Shown one piece after another: positions 1-8,666 of a stretch of DNA of 48,693 nucleotides. Source of the DNA: RUG563 sp045590215 (GTDB lineage: Bacteria > Bacillota > Clostridia > Christensenellales > Aristaeellaceae); the NCBI GenBank assembly GCA_045590215.1, contig JAZNQO010000014.1, positions 1 through 48,693 of the forward strand, given 5' to 3'. Below the pieces are notes generated by a model that was not told the origin of the DNA, made no database searches, and saw only the letters and a list, made by a program, of their open reading frames with translations. Every line of letters starts with the position of its first letter. Positions within the stretch are counted from its first letter, which is position 1. Position numbers and translations under genes: made by a program.

Positions 1-360
1 GTGCAGGGTGAATGAGGCGACCGGCCCTCCGGTGGAGGGAGCGGCTGAAAGCCGCAGGAAGCCGAATGAATCAACCGAAACAAGCATTGGGAGCGGCAGC
101 GACCAAGGCGTAGATTGAGGTTGCGGGGAAGAGGCGACCGGCCCTGCGGTGGAGGGAGCGGCTGAAAGCCGCAGGAAGCCGAATGAATCAACCGAAACAA
201 GCATTGGGAGCGGTAGTGACCAAGGCGTAGATTGAGGTTGCGGGGAAGAGGCGACCGGCTCTCCGGTGGAGGGAGCGGCTGGAAGCCGCAGGAAGACGAA
301 TGAATCAACCGAAACAAGCATTGGGAGCGGTAGCGACCAAGGCGTAGATTGAGGTTGCGG
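1..360 (+). repeat. R1 repeat array: three tandem 117-bp units
   Basis: Three head-to-tail copies start at 14, 131 and 248, exactly 117 bp apart, and differ by only a few substitutions. Each unit has two adjacent perfect or near-perfect hairpins: CCCTCC-GGT-GGAGGG followed directly by GCGGCT-GAA-AGCCGC. The outer ends, GCGACC and GGTTGC, can also pair with one G-U. Units 1 and 2 are joined to the next by a short GGAA linker; unit 3 ends at 360 and is followed by a diverged 3' module. Every forward frame has a stop within a unit, so it does not look coding. Other copies lie at 46641-46800 (plus) and 48519-48693 (minus). The rest of 361-435 holds no gene. Confidence 0.9.
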
Positions 361-435
361 ATCAAACTCCCTGCCGTGGGGTACAGAGGACGAGCAGTCT
401 CCTGGTTCGTCGTCTCTTCGTCGTTCCCAAACACG

Positions 436-1617
436 TCAAGGCTCGTTTTGTGCAGGCTGGAGGGTCAGGAATTTTTCCTGTACGAAGCCATAGATGCCGT
501 CATATTCGATGGCATAGAAGCCATCTTGCAGGCCGAGGATGCTCACTTCCGTGCCCGTTTCCCATTCAGCTATTTTGCAGCTATCGCCGGAAGCGGTGTT
601 ACGAACATTGATGGTAGTGCTGCCGTTGGTGCGGCCTTTATAGGAGAGCAGGCCGGTGCCGGTCAGGCTGGCATCGCTGCCATGGAATTTGAGGCAAGCG
701 GTTTTCACATAGCCCGTAGCCCCGTTATAGATAATTTTGCTCCAAGAGCTGCCGCTTTCCAGCACCATCACGATGCGGCCAGCCTTACAGTTTTTCACCA
801 TTTTGCTGCTTTCGGAGGCTCTTTGGCGCAGGGTGCATTTGCCGGTCTTGGGGGCATGGATATGCGCCACCTGCTTATCTTTTCCGGCGGTGCTGCCAAA
901 TTCCAGCTGGGCGGTGGGCACCTGCTTTTCTTCGCCGTTATGCCGGATGGTGCTGGCGGCAACGCCAAGGGAAAGCAGCTCCACGGCGTCAGATTCATAG
1001 CGGACAATGACCGTTTCCTGCGCAGAGGCGGTTTTCTTGCTGCCGGAGGAGGAAGGCTGCTTGCCCGTACCATTTCCCGGAACATGGAGCGAATCCCCCG
1101 GCCCTTCGACCAAATTGTCACTTTCGTCATCTTCCAGCAGACGATAGCCCGGACGCATTTCACGGATGTATTTGCTCAATGCGGCTTTGTCATTCAGGTA
1201 AGCTTCCGGCACTTCTGTCACGAGAACCATCGATTTGCCGATTTCGACGATATTCACATATTCCGAGGCTTTTGCCAGCGGATAAGGACTCATCTTAATG
1301 TAAGCATAGGCACCTTCACCGTTTTTGTAAAAACTGATTTTCTGATATCCGGAACCATCATCCCGGCTGTGGACGTTTACATAGGCGTTGGCAGGCAGAG
1401 AACCGATTTCACGCCACTCATATTGCGGCATGAGGTTGTTCTCCTCCGCTTCTTGAACGGTGATCCGTTCATAGATGGGGGTGACGATTCGTGTTTTTGA
1501 CCAGCAGGTGCGGTTCCACTCCAGCTCCGTCATGGCAAGCGCAGAAGTGGGCAGCAGCAGGGCAAAGATACAGATAAGCGTCAGAAAACATTTGAGGACT
1601 CGGCCATTTTTCACCAC
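436..1617 (-). CDS. Secreted protein with two bacterial SH3 domains
   Basis: Protein of 393 residues with a signal peptide (basic start, then a hydrophobic run ending near TSALA), so it is probably secreted. Two SH3_3-like domains lie in the last 170 residues: one beginning with a TLRQRAS segment and one with INVRNTAS, each ending in a GYV/GFV motif. Such domains usually bind peptidoglycan or anchor a partner to the wall; no catalytic domain is visible. The start is taken as GTG at 1617, or the adjacent GTG at 1614, because AAGGAGG lies at 1623-1629 and a promoter at 1682-1710 would exclude an upstream ATG at 1710. It is monocistronic and its 3' end faces the R1 array. The exact role is unknown. 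Confidence 0.8.
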   Translation of the reverse strand: MVKNGRVLKCFLTLICIFALLLPTSALAMTELEWNRTCWSKTRIVTPIYERITVQEAEENNLMPQYEWREIGSLPANAYVNVHSRDDGSGYQKISFYKNGEGAYAYIKMSPYPLAKASEYVNIVEIGKSMVLVTEVPEAYLNDKAALSKYIREMRPGYRLLEDDESDNLVEGPGDSLHVPGNGTGKQPSSSGSKKTASAQETVIVRYESDAVELLSLGVAASTIRHNGEEKQVPTAQLEFGSTAGKDKQVAHIHAPKTGKCTLRQRASESSKMVKNCKAGRIVMVLESGSSWSKIIYNGATGYVKTACLKFHGSDASLTGTGLLSYKGRTNGSTTINVRNTASGDSCKIAEWETGTEVSILGLQDGFYAIEYDGIYGFVQEKFLTLQPAQNEP

Positions 1618-1681
1618 TTTTTCCTCCTTGTCAACCCCGTTCAGTGCCGGGCAATCATTACAATTTAACAATTCTGTAACA

Positions 1682-1710
1682 ATTATATCATAGGGAAAGG
1701 AAGAAAACAA
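1682..1710 (-). promoter_or_regulatory. Sigma-A-type promoter for the SH3 protein
   Basis: On the minus strand TTGTTT (1705-1710), a 17-bp spacer and a perfect TATAAT (1682-1687). Its position supports the GTG start at 1617 or 1614. Confidence 0.6.
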
Positions 1711-1747
1711 GCAGCTTTCCGGGTTACTTGTGTAAATTTTTCCATAG

Positions 1748-1781
1748 AAAAACCCCTCCGCTGTTTTTGCACAGGGAGGGG
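1748..1781 (-). terminator. Intrinsic terminator after dapL
   Basis: Minus-strand stem CCCCTCC (1775-1781) with GGAGGGG (1753-1759), extended by CTG/CAG, then a run of five T. It lies just past the dapL stop and ends the argS-dapF-dapL run. Confidence 0.8.
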
Positions 1782-1788
1782 AAAGAAT

Positions 1789-2997
1789 TTACAGCACGTT
1801 CAGCACACGAGCCACGGCTTCCTTGGTGTTTTCCAAGGTATTGAAAGCGGTTAAGCGGAAATAGCCTTCGCCGCTGGGGCCAAAGCCCTCGCCGGGGGTA
1901 CCTACCACTTGCGCTTCTTTCAGCAGCATATCGAAGAAATCCCAGCTCTTCATATTGCCGGGGGTTTTCATCCACACATAGGGGGAATGCACGCCGCCGA
2001 AAGCGTCGATGCCGGCCTTGATGAGGCCGTCCCGGATGATAGCGGCATTGACCCGGTAATAGGCGAGACATTCTTCAATCTGTGCCTGTCCTTCGGGGGT
2101 ATAGATGGCTTCTGCGGCCTTCTGCACGGGGAAGGAAACGCCGTTGAACTTGGAGGACATGCGGCGGCCCCACATTTTGTTCAGGCTCAGCCCATCAAAG
2201 CACAGAGCCTTGGGGATGACGGTATAGCCGCAGCGAGTGCCGGTGAACCCGGCTGTTTTGGAATAGGAGCAGCATTCGATGGCGCACTTTTCGGCACCGG
2301 GAATTTGATAAATGCTGAAGGGGATTTCATCATCGGTAATGAAGGCCTTATAAGCGGCATCGAAAATGATGAGGGCTTCGTTTTCTAAGGCCCAGTCTAC
2401 AAACGTTTTCAGCTGCGCTTTGGTGAGCACGGTGCCGGTGGGGTTATTGGGATAGCACAGGTAGATAACATCCACCCTTTTTTCGGGCAGCGGCGGCACA
2501 AAGCCGTTTTCCTTATTGCAGGGGAGATAGGTGAGGCGGGACCAGCGGCCGTTTTCATACACGCCCAGACGCCCTGCCATGGCATTGGCGTCAATATAGA
2601 CGGGATAGACAGGGTCAGTCACGGCAATGGTGGCATCGGCGGCAAAAAGCTCCTGCAGGGCACCGCAGTCCGTCTTGGCACCGTCGGAGAGGAAAATTTC
2701 GTCTTCCTCGATCATGACGCCTTTTAACTGATAATCATTCTTTGCAATGGCGGAAAGCAGGAAGCTGTAGCCGAAATCCGGGCCGTAGCCGCGGAAGCCT
2801 TCTTTTGTGCCCATGGCACGGGCAGCGTTGGCAAAAGCGTCTGTGACTGCCGGAACCAAAGGCCGGGTCACATCGCCGATGCCAAGGCGCAGCACAGGCT
2901 TATCGGGGTTATTGGCGATGAAGGTATTCACCCGCTTGGCAACTTCCGCAAACAGATACCCGGCAGGCAGGGCAGCAATGGATGTATTGAGCTTCAT
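1789..2997 (-). CDS. dapL: LL-diaminopimelate aminotransferase
   Basis: Pyridoxal-phosphate fold-type I aminotransferase of 402 residues. It converts tetrahydrodipicolinate plus glutamate directly to LL-diaminopimelate, replacing the acyl-intermediate steps of the lysine and peptidoglycan pathway. Visible motifs are the RLGIGD start of the core, the CYPNNPTGT segment, and the Schiff-base lysine K247 in SYSKTAG. Length is typical of the DapL family. AGGAGG lies four to five bases before the ATG. It starts 18 bp after dapF, whose product acts on the next intermediate, so the two are surely co-transcribed. Nothing looks degenerate. Confidence 0.93.
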   Translation of the reverse strand: MKLNTSIAALPAGYLFAEVAKRVNTFIANNPDKPVLRLGIGDVTRPLVPAVTDAFANAARAMGTKEGFRGYGPDFGYSFLLSAIAKNDYQLKGVMIEEDEIFLSDGAKTDCGALQELFAADATIAVTDPVYPVYIDANAMAGRLGVYENGRWSRLTYLPCNKENGFVPPLPEKRVDVIYLCYPNNPTGTVLTKAQLKTFVDWALENEALIIFDAAYKAFITDDEIPFSIYQIPGAEKCAIECCSYSKTAGFTGTRCGYTVIPKALCFDGLSLNKMWGRRMSSKFNGVSFPVQKAAEAIYTPEGQAQIEECLAYYRVNAAIIRDGLIKAGIDAFGGVHSPYVWMKTPGNMKSWDFFDMLLKEAQVVGTPGEGFGPSGEGYFRLTAFNTLENTKEAVARVLNVL

Positions 2998-3015
2998 AGA
3001 ACCTCCTGTATGTTA

Positions 3016-3852
3016 TCAGTCCCCCAACCATTCGCCGTCATAGACGAAGGCGGCAGGGCCGGTTTGGTAAACGTGATTATCTTCGGCGTTCCACTGCAAT
3101 TGCAGGTTGCCGCCGGAGAGCTTCATTTGCACGCTGCGGTCGCTCTGGCCGGAAATAACGGCGGCCACCAGCGCAGCGCAGGCACCCGTTCCGCAGGCCA
3201 GCGTTTCGCCCGTGCCTCTTTCCCAGACACGCATCTGCAGGATGCCCCGGTCAATCACCCGAACAAATTCCACATTGGTGCGCCGGGGGAACAGGGGATG
3301 ATGCTCAATCATGGGGCCGATGGTGGGCAGGTCAATCACTTCCGGATCCCGGACGAACAAAACGGCGTGGGGATTGCCCATATTGACGCAGGTGATGAAC
3401 CAGGTCTGCCCCATGATTTGCAGCCGGTGTTTGAGCACCATTTCGCCGGGCAAATCCACCGGGATATTCCGGGGGTTGAGTTCCGGCGTGCCCATATCCA
3501 CCTTCACCCGGCTGACCTTATTGTTTTCCACATCCAGCCACAGCTGCTTCAGGCCGCCCTTGGTTTCCAGCGTTAGCTCGGTTTTATTGGTGAGCCCCCG
3601 TTCATAGACGTATTTGCCGATGCAACGGGTGGCATTGCCGCACATTTCGGCTTCGCTGCCATCGTTATTGAAAATGCGCATGGCGAAATCCGCATGGTCG
3701 GAAGGCTCAATCAGTACCAGACCATCGGCCTGTGCACCGAAATGAGGACGGGACATGACCAATGCCATGCTCTCTGGCTCCCGGACAATTTCTTCAAAGC
3801 AGTTGACGAACAGATAATCGTTACCAATACCGTGCATTTTGGTAAAACGCAT
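3016..3852 (-). CDS. dapF: Diaminopimelate epimerase
   Basis: DapF of 278 residues, full length. It interconverts LL- and meso-diaminopimelate by a two-base mechanism with no cofactor. The two catalytic cysteines are present: C71 in EMCGNATRC and C220 in LACGTGACA. The N-terminal KMHGIGNDY motif is intact. AAGGAGGAG lies just upstream of the ATG. It sits 18 bp upstream of dapL and 64 bp downstream of argS; no terminator is seen between argS and dapF, so all three may share the argS promoter. Cytoplasmic. Confidence 0.95.
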   Translation of the reverse strand: MRFTKMHGIGNDYLFVNCFEEIVREPESMALVMSRPHFGAQADGLVLIEPSDHADFAMRIFNNDGSEAEMCGNATRCIGKYVYERGLTNKTELTLETKGGLKQLWLDVENNKVSRVKVDMGTPELNPRNIPVDLPGEMVLKHRLQIMGQTWFITCVNMGNPHAVLFVRDPEVIDLPTIGPMIEHHPLFPRRTNVEFVRVIDRGILQMRVWERGTGETLACGTGACAALVAAVISGQSDRSVQMKLSGGNLQLQWNAEDNHVYQTGPAAFVYDGEWLGD

Positions 3853-3916
3853 AGAGGCTCCTCCTTGGCTGATGATAATAGCAGAATATGCAGTGGGGAG
3901 AGGGTAGGTGTTTTCT

Positions 3917-5629
3917 TTACATTCTTTCGGGGGCTTCCACGCCGATCAGGTAAAGACCCGTTTTGATGACCTGCTTGCAGGCCTTGGTGAGGTTAAGCCG
4001 GGCGGCGGTGGCAGCGGCGTCATCGTCCAGAATGCGGTGTTCGTAATAGTATTTATTGTAAGCCTTGGCAATTTCCGTAGTGGCACGGGTGATGATGGAG
4101 GGTTCGTTGCGCAGGCAGGCTTCGCTGACGGCCTCGGGGAACCGGGAGAGCAGCCGCAGAAGAGCCTGTGCTTCGTCGTCCACAAGGTTGGCATAATCGG
4201 GAGCCGGCAGGTTTTCCGGAGCTTTGCGCAGAACGGAAGCGCATCTTGCGTGGGTGTACTGCACATAGGGACCCGTTTCGCCGTCAAAGTTCAGGGCACG
4301 ATCCCACCAGAAATCAATATCCTTGATGCGGTTATTTTGCAGCGTGGCATACACAACCGCACCAACGCCCACCTGACGGGCGGCTTCTTCCTTGTTTTCC
4401 AGATTGGGGCTCTTTTCCTGCATGATTTGCAGGGCCTTTTCCTGGGCACGGTTGAGCAGATCTTCCAGATGCACCACATGGCCGCTTCTGGTGGCCAGGG
4501 TTTGTCCTTCATAGGAAACCATGCCGAAGGCAACGTGAATGAGACCTTCCTTGGCCCAGTCATAGCCCATCTTTTCCACCACTTTGAAAATCTGGCGGAA
4601 GTGCAGATCTTGCTGATAAGCCACCACATACAGGCACTTATCGAAATTATAGGTATCCTTGCGATAGAAGATGGCGGCCAGGTCACGGGTGGCGTAGATG
4701 GTGGTGCCGTCCCTTTTGATGATAAGGCAGGGGGGCATTTTATCTTCTTCAAGATTTACAATCAACGCACCTTCGGATTCTTCCAGCAGGTTCTTTTCTT
4801 TCAGCTCGTTGACTACCCGATCCGTCTTATCCACATAGAAGCTTTCGCCGGCATAGCTGTCAAAGGAGACGCCCAGCATGTCATACACCTTCATGGCGTC
4901 TTTGAGGGTTACTTCCTTGAACCAGCGGAAAATGGCAAGGGCTTCTTCGTCGCCTGCTTCGATTTTCTTGAACCATGCGCGGCCTTCGTCTTCCAAAGCC
5001 GGGTCTTTTTCCGATTCGTCATGGAAGCGAACGTACAGCCGGGTCATTTCTTCCACGCCGTCTTGCTCAATCTTTTCCTTTACGCCCCATTTTTTGTAGG
5101 CGCAGATCATCTTGCCGAACTGGGTGCCCCAATCGCCCAGGTGATTGATGCCAACGGTTTTCCAGCCGAGGAAATCATAAATGCGCTTGAGAGAATGGCC
5201 AAGCACGGTGGTGGACAAATGGCCGATATGGAACCGTTTGGCGATATTGATGGAGGAATAATCCAGGCAAACCGTTTTACCCTTGCCTTCTTCGCTGCTG
5301 CCCCATTTTTCGGGGGCCGCCATGATGGCCTGCATCAGGTCTTTGGCAAAGTTTTCACGGTTCAGAAAAAAGTTCAAATAGCCGCCCACGCACTCCACCC
5401 GTGCGATTTCCGGCTTTTGTACAGCTTCGGAAAGCTTTTTCGCAATCATGGGCGGACCCATGCGCAGGGCTTTGGACAGGCGGAAGCAGGGGAAGGCATA
5501 ATCGCCCATGTGCGCTTCCGGCGGCACTTCCAACAAGGCGGCAATATCTTCCGGCAGCCCTTCTGCGCTGGGATAAGCGGCGTCCAGCATTTCCTTTACC
5601 AAGGCTGCAATCTGCTTTTTCGTGTCCAT
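3917..5629 (-). CDS. argS: Arginyl-tRNA synthetase
   Basis: Class I aminoacyl-tRNA synthetase of 570 residues that charges tRNA-Arg. The HIGH signature is at 134-137. As is usual for ArgRS the KMSKS site is altered, here in a TRSGHVVHLEDLL context. An N-terminal Arg-tRNA-synt-N domain and a C-terminal DALR anticodon domain flank the catalytic core. ATG at 5629 is chosen over an in-frame ATG at 5710 because GGGGAGG lies about 9 bases upstream of it and the promoter at 5666-5694 falls inside the longer version. No T-box leader is seen here, in contrast to metG. Confidence 0.95.
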   Translation of the reverse strand: MDTKKQIAALVKEMLDAAYPSAEGLPEDIAALLEVPPEAHMGDYAFPCFRLSKALRMGPPMIAKKLSEAVQKPEIARVECVGGYLNFFLNRENFAKDLMQAIMAAPEKWGSSEEGKGKTVCLDYSSINIAKRFHIGHLSTTVLGHSLKRIYDFLGWKTVGINHLGDWGTQFGKMICAYKKWGVKEKIEQDGVEEMTRLYVRFHDESEKDPALEDEGRAWFKKIEAGDEEALAIFRWFKEVTLKDAMKVYDMLGVSFDSYAGESFYVDKTDRVVNELKEKNLLEESEGALIVNLEEDKMPPCLIIKRDGTTIYATRDLAAIFYRKDTYNFDKCLYVVAYQQDLHFRQIFKVVEKMGYDWAKEGLIHVAFGMVSYEGQTLATRSGHVVHLEDLLNRAQEKALQIMQEKSPNLENKEEAARQVGVGAVVYATLQNNRIKDIDFWWDRALNFDGETGPYVQYTHARCASVLRKAPENLPAPDYANLVDDEAQALLRLLSRFPEAVSEACLRNEPSIITRATTEIAKAYNKYYYEHRILDDDAAATAARLNLTKACKQVIKTGLYLIGVEAPERM

Positions 5630-5665
5630 AACAGGTGTTCCTCCCCTAATAAACGTATACACGTT

Positions 5666-5694
5666 AGCATACCATAATTCCCCGTTTTTTGCAA
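5666..5694 (-). promoter_or_regulatory. Sigma-A-type promoter for argS
   Basis: Minus strand TTGCAA (5689-5694), 17-bp spacer, TATGCT (5666-5671), about 35 bp upstream of the argS ATG. Confidence 0.55.
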
Positions 5695-5784
5695 TAATTC
5701 CCGGCGGCATACAGAAAGAATACAGTTATATTATGCACAAAAATTTCCGTTCCATGATGGAAGATGGATGCGTGGGATATTTTC

Positions 5785-5813
5785 TTGCATTCAGAGGGAG
5801 AAAATGATATGAT
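5785..5813 (+). promoter_or_regulatory. Sigma-A-type promoter for the LRR protein
   Basis: TTGCAT (5785-5790), 17-bp spacer, TATGAT (5808-5813), about 43 bp before the chosen ATG at 5857. Confidence 0.5.
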
Positions 5814-5856
5814 TTCATTGGAAGTAAATTGTATATCCCGTGGGGAGGAAACGTAT

Positions 5857-7593
5857 ATGAGAAAATACTGTATCTTTTTGTTTGTATTGCTGCTGGCCCT
5901 GGGGCTGTGCTTTGCTGCCAACGCAGAGGAAGCGGAACCCACGGTATACAAAAGCGGGGATTATAAATATATCCTCCTTGCGGATGGCACGGCACAGATC
6001 ATAGATTATTCCGGCATTGCAGAACCGACCGTGCCGGATGTACTGGACGGGTATTCGGTAAGTAGCATCGGGGATTATGCGTTCGCCGGTAGATACAGCC
6101 TCACCGGCATCATGCTGCCGGAAGGGCTAACCAGCATCGGGGATTCTGCGTTTTATATGTGCAGCAGCCTCACCGCTATCACGCTTCCGGAAAGCGTTAC
6201 CAGCATCGGAGATTTTGCGTTCTACGGTTGCAGAAGCCTCACCGCCATCACGATGCCGGATAGTGTAACGGAAATGGGCATCAATCCCTTTGCGTATTGC
6301 GAACAGCTGACAAACATCCAGGTTTCGCCGGATCACTCCGTGTTTGCCACCATAGACGGGGTATTGTTCAATAAAACGGAAAAGAAACTGGTTTGCTATC
6401 CCGGCGGTTTTACCGTAACAGAATATCAGGTGCCAAAGGGCATCCGCAGCATCGGGGATGCGGCGTTCTACGAATGCAGCAGCCTTACTGCCATCACACT
6501 GCCGGAAGGTATTACCAGCATCGGGGATAGTGCATTTTCCTTTTGCAGCAGACTCACCGCCATCACACTGCCGGAAGGGCTCACCAGCATCGGGGATTCT
6601 GCATTTTTCTGTTGCAGCAGACTCACCGCCATCACGCTGCCGGAAGGGCTCACCAGCATCGGGGATAAGGCGTTCGCCGATTGCAGCAGACTCACCGCCA
6701 TCACGCTGCCGGACAGCATAACGGAAATGGGAGCCAATCCCTTTGCGTATTGCGAACAGCTGACAAACATCCAGGTTTCGCCGGATCACCCCGTGTTTGC
6801 CACCATAGACGGGGTATTGTTCAATAAAACGGAAAAGAAACTGGTTTGCTATCCCGGCGGTTTTACCGCAACGGAATATCAGGTGCCCAAGGGCATTCGC
6901 AGCATCGGGGATGAGGCGTTCTCTTCTTGCAGCAGCCTCACCGCCATCACACTGCCGGAAGGGCTAACCAGCATCGGGGAGGGTGCGTTCTCCGGTTGCA
7001 GCAGCCTCACCGCCATCACGCTGCCGGAAGGGCTCACCAGCATCGGGGATTATGCGTTCTACTCTTGCATGAGCCTCACCGGCATCATGCTGCCGGAAGG
7101 TCTAACCAGCATCGGGGATGCTGCATTTTTCGGGTGCAGTAGCCTCGCTGCCATCACACTGCCGGAAGGGCTAACCAGCATCGGGGATGCTGCATTTTTC
7201 GGGTGCAGTAGCCTCGCTGCCATCACACTGCCGGAAGGGCTAACCAGCATCGGGGATGAGGCGTTCTCCGATTGCAGCAACCTCACCGCTATCACGCTGC
7301 CGGAAGGTATTACCAGCATCGGGAATTATGCGTTCTCCGATTGCAGCAGCCTCACCGCCATCACACTGCCGGAAGGCGTTACCAGCATCGGGGATCGTGC
7401 ATTTTTCAGGTGCAGCAGCCTCACCGCCATCACACTGCCGGAGAGTCTGGAAAGCATCGGCAAAAATGCTTTTGCCGATTGCCCGAAAAATATGCAGTTC
7501 ACCGTGGTGCGGGATTCTTATGCTGCCCAGTGGTGCAAGGAAAACGGCATGAACTACACCTACCCCGATTCCCTGGACTGGCTGAACGATTGA
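5857..7593 (+). CDS. Secreted BspA-like leucine-rich-repeat protein
   Basis: Protein of 578 residues with an N-terminal signal peptide followed by about twenty LRR_5 (BspA/TpLRR) repeats of 23 residues with the pattern LTAITLPEGLTSIGDxAFxxC. Two copies of an irregular cap-like segment containing FATIDGVLFN interrupt the repeats and lie 453 bp (151 codons) apart. The last 60 residues have no repeats and no LPxTG, transmembrane or SLH signal, so it may be released or bind through a partner. GGGGAGG lies before ATG 5857; an upstream in-frame ATG at 5764 precedes the promoter. Family members act in adhesion or polymer binding; the ligand is unknown. Tandem duplication is discussed separately. Confidence 0.88.
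   Translation: MRKYCIFLFVLLLALGLCFAANAEEAEPTVYKSGDYKYILLADGTAQIIDYSGIAEPTVPDVLDGYSVSSIGDYAFAGRYSLTGIMLPEGLTSIGDSAFYMCSSLTAITLPESVTSIGDFAFYGCRSLTAITMPDSVTEMGINPFAYCEQLTNIQVSPDHSVFATIDGVLFNKTEKKLVCYPGGFTVTEYQVPKGIRSIGDAAFYECSSLTAITLPEGITSIGDSAFSFCSRLTAITLPEGLTSIGDSAFFCCSRLTAITLPEGLTSIGDKAFADCSRLTAITLPDSITEMGANPFAYCEQLTNIQVSPDHPVFATIDGVLFNKTEKKLVCYPGGFTATEYQVPKGIRSIGDEAFSSCSSLTAITLPEGLTSIGEGAFSGCSSLTAITLPEGLTSIGDYAFYSCMSLTGIMLPEGLTSIGDAAFFGCSSLAAITLPEGLTSIGDAAFFGCSSLAAITLPEGLTSIGDEAFSDCSNLTAITLPEGITSIGNYAFSDCSSLTAITLPEGVTSIGDRAFFRCSSLTAITLPESLESIGKNAFADCPKNMQFTVVRDSYAAQWCKENGMNYTYPDSLDWLND
7102..7239 (+). repeat. Identical 69-bp tandem duplication inside the LRR gene
   Basis: Bases 7102-7170 and 7171-7239 are identical, one full 23-residue LRR unit each, whereas neighbouring units differ at many positions. 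This is a recent repeat expansion. Confidence 0.95.
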
Positions 7594-7628
7594 GCCGGAC
7601 AAGATATAGCCAAACATAAATATGCAAA

Positions 7629-7656
7629 GAGGAAGTCTTGCCGGGCTTCCTTTTTT
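7629..7656 (+). terminator. Intrinsic terminator after the LRR gene
   Basis: Stem AGGAAGTC/GGCTTCCT with a short loop, followed by six T at 7651-7656. Confidence 0.7.
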
Positions 7657-7713
7657 GTGTGTGATTTTGCCATGGAGGGAAAGAACAAGCAGGGTATAAC
7701 AAACAGAGCGCAA

Positions 7714-7738
7714 CAAAAAGGACGGCCAATGGCCGCCC
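7714..7738 (-). terminator. Intrinsic terminator for the GNAT / GuaA-like unit
   Basis: Minus-strand GGGCGGCC-ATT-GGCCGTCC (eight pairs, one G-U) then TTTTTG. The 7740-7826 stretch between it and the gene has runs of ATTC, including a direct repeat of ATTCTGAATTCTT, and no gene. Confidence 0.7.
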
Positions 7739-7826
7739 CTGTGATATTTGGTTGCAGATGAATGGCTGACAAACCACAATTCTGAATTCTTCATTCTGAA
7801 TTCTTAATTCCACATTCCTCATTCCC

Positions 7827-8627
7827 TTACAAATCAATCCCCGGCAGGGCCGTGACCGTGCGCAGGAAGGAAGCACCGAAATGCTGCATCATCTTCGTTT
7901 GGGGCACATGGCGGCGAAAAATGTGGGTATAGACGGTGGTGACGCCTCTTTCACGCAGCAGGTTGAAAGCGGATTCCATCAGCTGCGTGGCCATGCCCTG
8001 ATGACGGTATTCTGCTTTGGTGTAGATCATAAGTAGCGTCACGTTCTGCCCCGTGCCTGTGATGATACATTCGGAAACGGGCAGGCCGTTTTTGTAAAAG
8101 CCCAGAGCCATAAAATGCTGCTGCTGCATCCAGAGGGTCAAATTATCCCGTGTAAAGGGCTGGATGCGATGGGCGTTCATGCGGTTCAAAAAAGCGTTCT
8201 GGGAAGCATCATCCTGCAAGGGCACGGAGGCAAACTGCATGCCCATGGGGGTTCGGGGGTAGACCTGGGGCAGCGGGAACCGGAACAAATCCTCCCCGTC
8301 ATCGTTTTTGAAGCCGCAGCTTTCGTAAAAGTGCATCATGTCTAAATTTTCAGGGCTTACCAGGCTGTAAAGCCGCACGGGCAGGCCGGGGGTTTGGGTG
8401 CGCAATTGTTCCGCCCTTGCCAGCAAAGCCCCGTAAAGCAACGCCCGTGCAGAGGGCTGGGCATCAATCTGCATATACAAGTGCAAAGGCCTTTCCGGAT
8501 ACATTTCCCCCTGCATAAAGGGAACCACATAGCCCGTGCCCATCTGCACCTGATTATCGTTGGCAACAAAGAAAACATTCTCTGGGGCAACGCCCTGATA
8601 AGCGGCCTGGGGATGAGAAATTCGCAT
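7827..8627 (-). CDS. Tandem GNAT-fold acetyltransferase
   Basis: Protein of 266 residues. The C-terminal half carries a GNAT acetyl-CoA site (YTKAEYRHQGMATQLM, with the Q/R-x-x-G-x-A loop) and the usual YxHI strand after it. The N-terminal half looks like a second, weaker GNAT fold with a FYESCGF motif typical of the last GNAT helix and strand, so the protein is probably a two-domain member in which one copy may be structural. The substrate cannot be told. It starts 39 bp after the GuaA-like gene and shares its direction, with a terminator after it, so the two probably form an operon. AAGGA lies 9 bases before ATG. Confidence 0.75.
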   Translation of the reverse strand: MRISHPQAAYQGVAPENVFFVANDNQVQMGTGYVVPFMQGEMYPERPLHLYMQIDAQPSARALLYGALLARAEQLRTQTPGLPVRLYSLVSPENLDMMHFYESCGFKNDDGEDLFRFPLPQVYPRTPMGMQFASVPLQDDASQNAFLNRMNAHRIQPFTRDNLTLWMQQQHFMALGFYKNGLPVSECIITGTGQNVTLLMIYTKAEYRHQGMATQLMESAFNLLRERGVTTVYTHIFRRHVPQTKMMQHFGASFLRTVTALPGIDL

Positions 8628-8666
8628 ACTTTTTATTCCTTCTTACGTTTCAGACTTGTGTGTTTT

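Noticed and set aside
1..360. R1 array as a CRISPR array
   Set aside because: The whole 117-bp unit is repeated with no variable spacer, and no cas gene is present.
3908..5677. Long plus-strand open frame of 589 codons
   Set aside because: Exactly antisense to argS, with no ribosome site and low-complexity composition; a shadow caused by codon bias.
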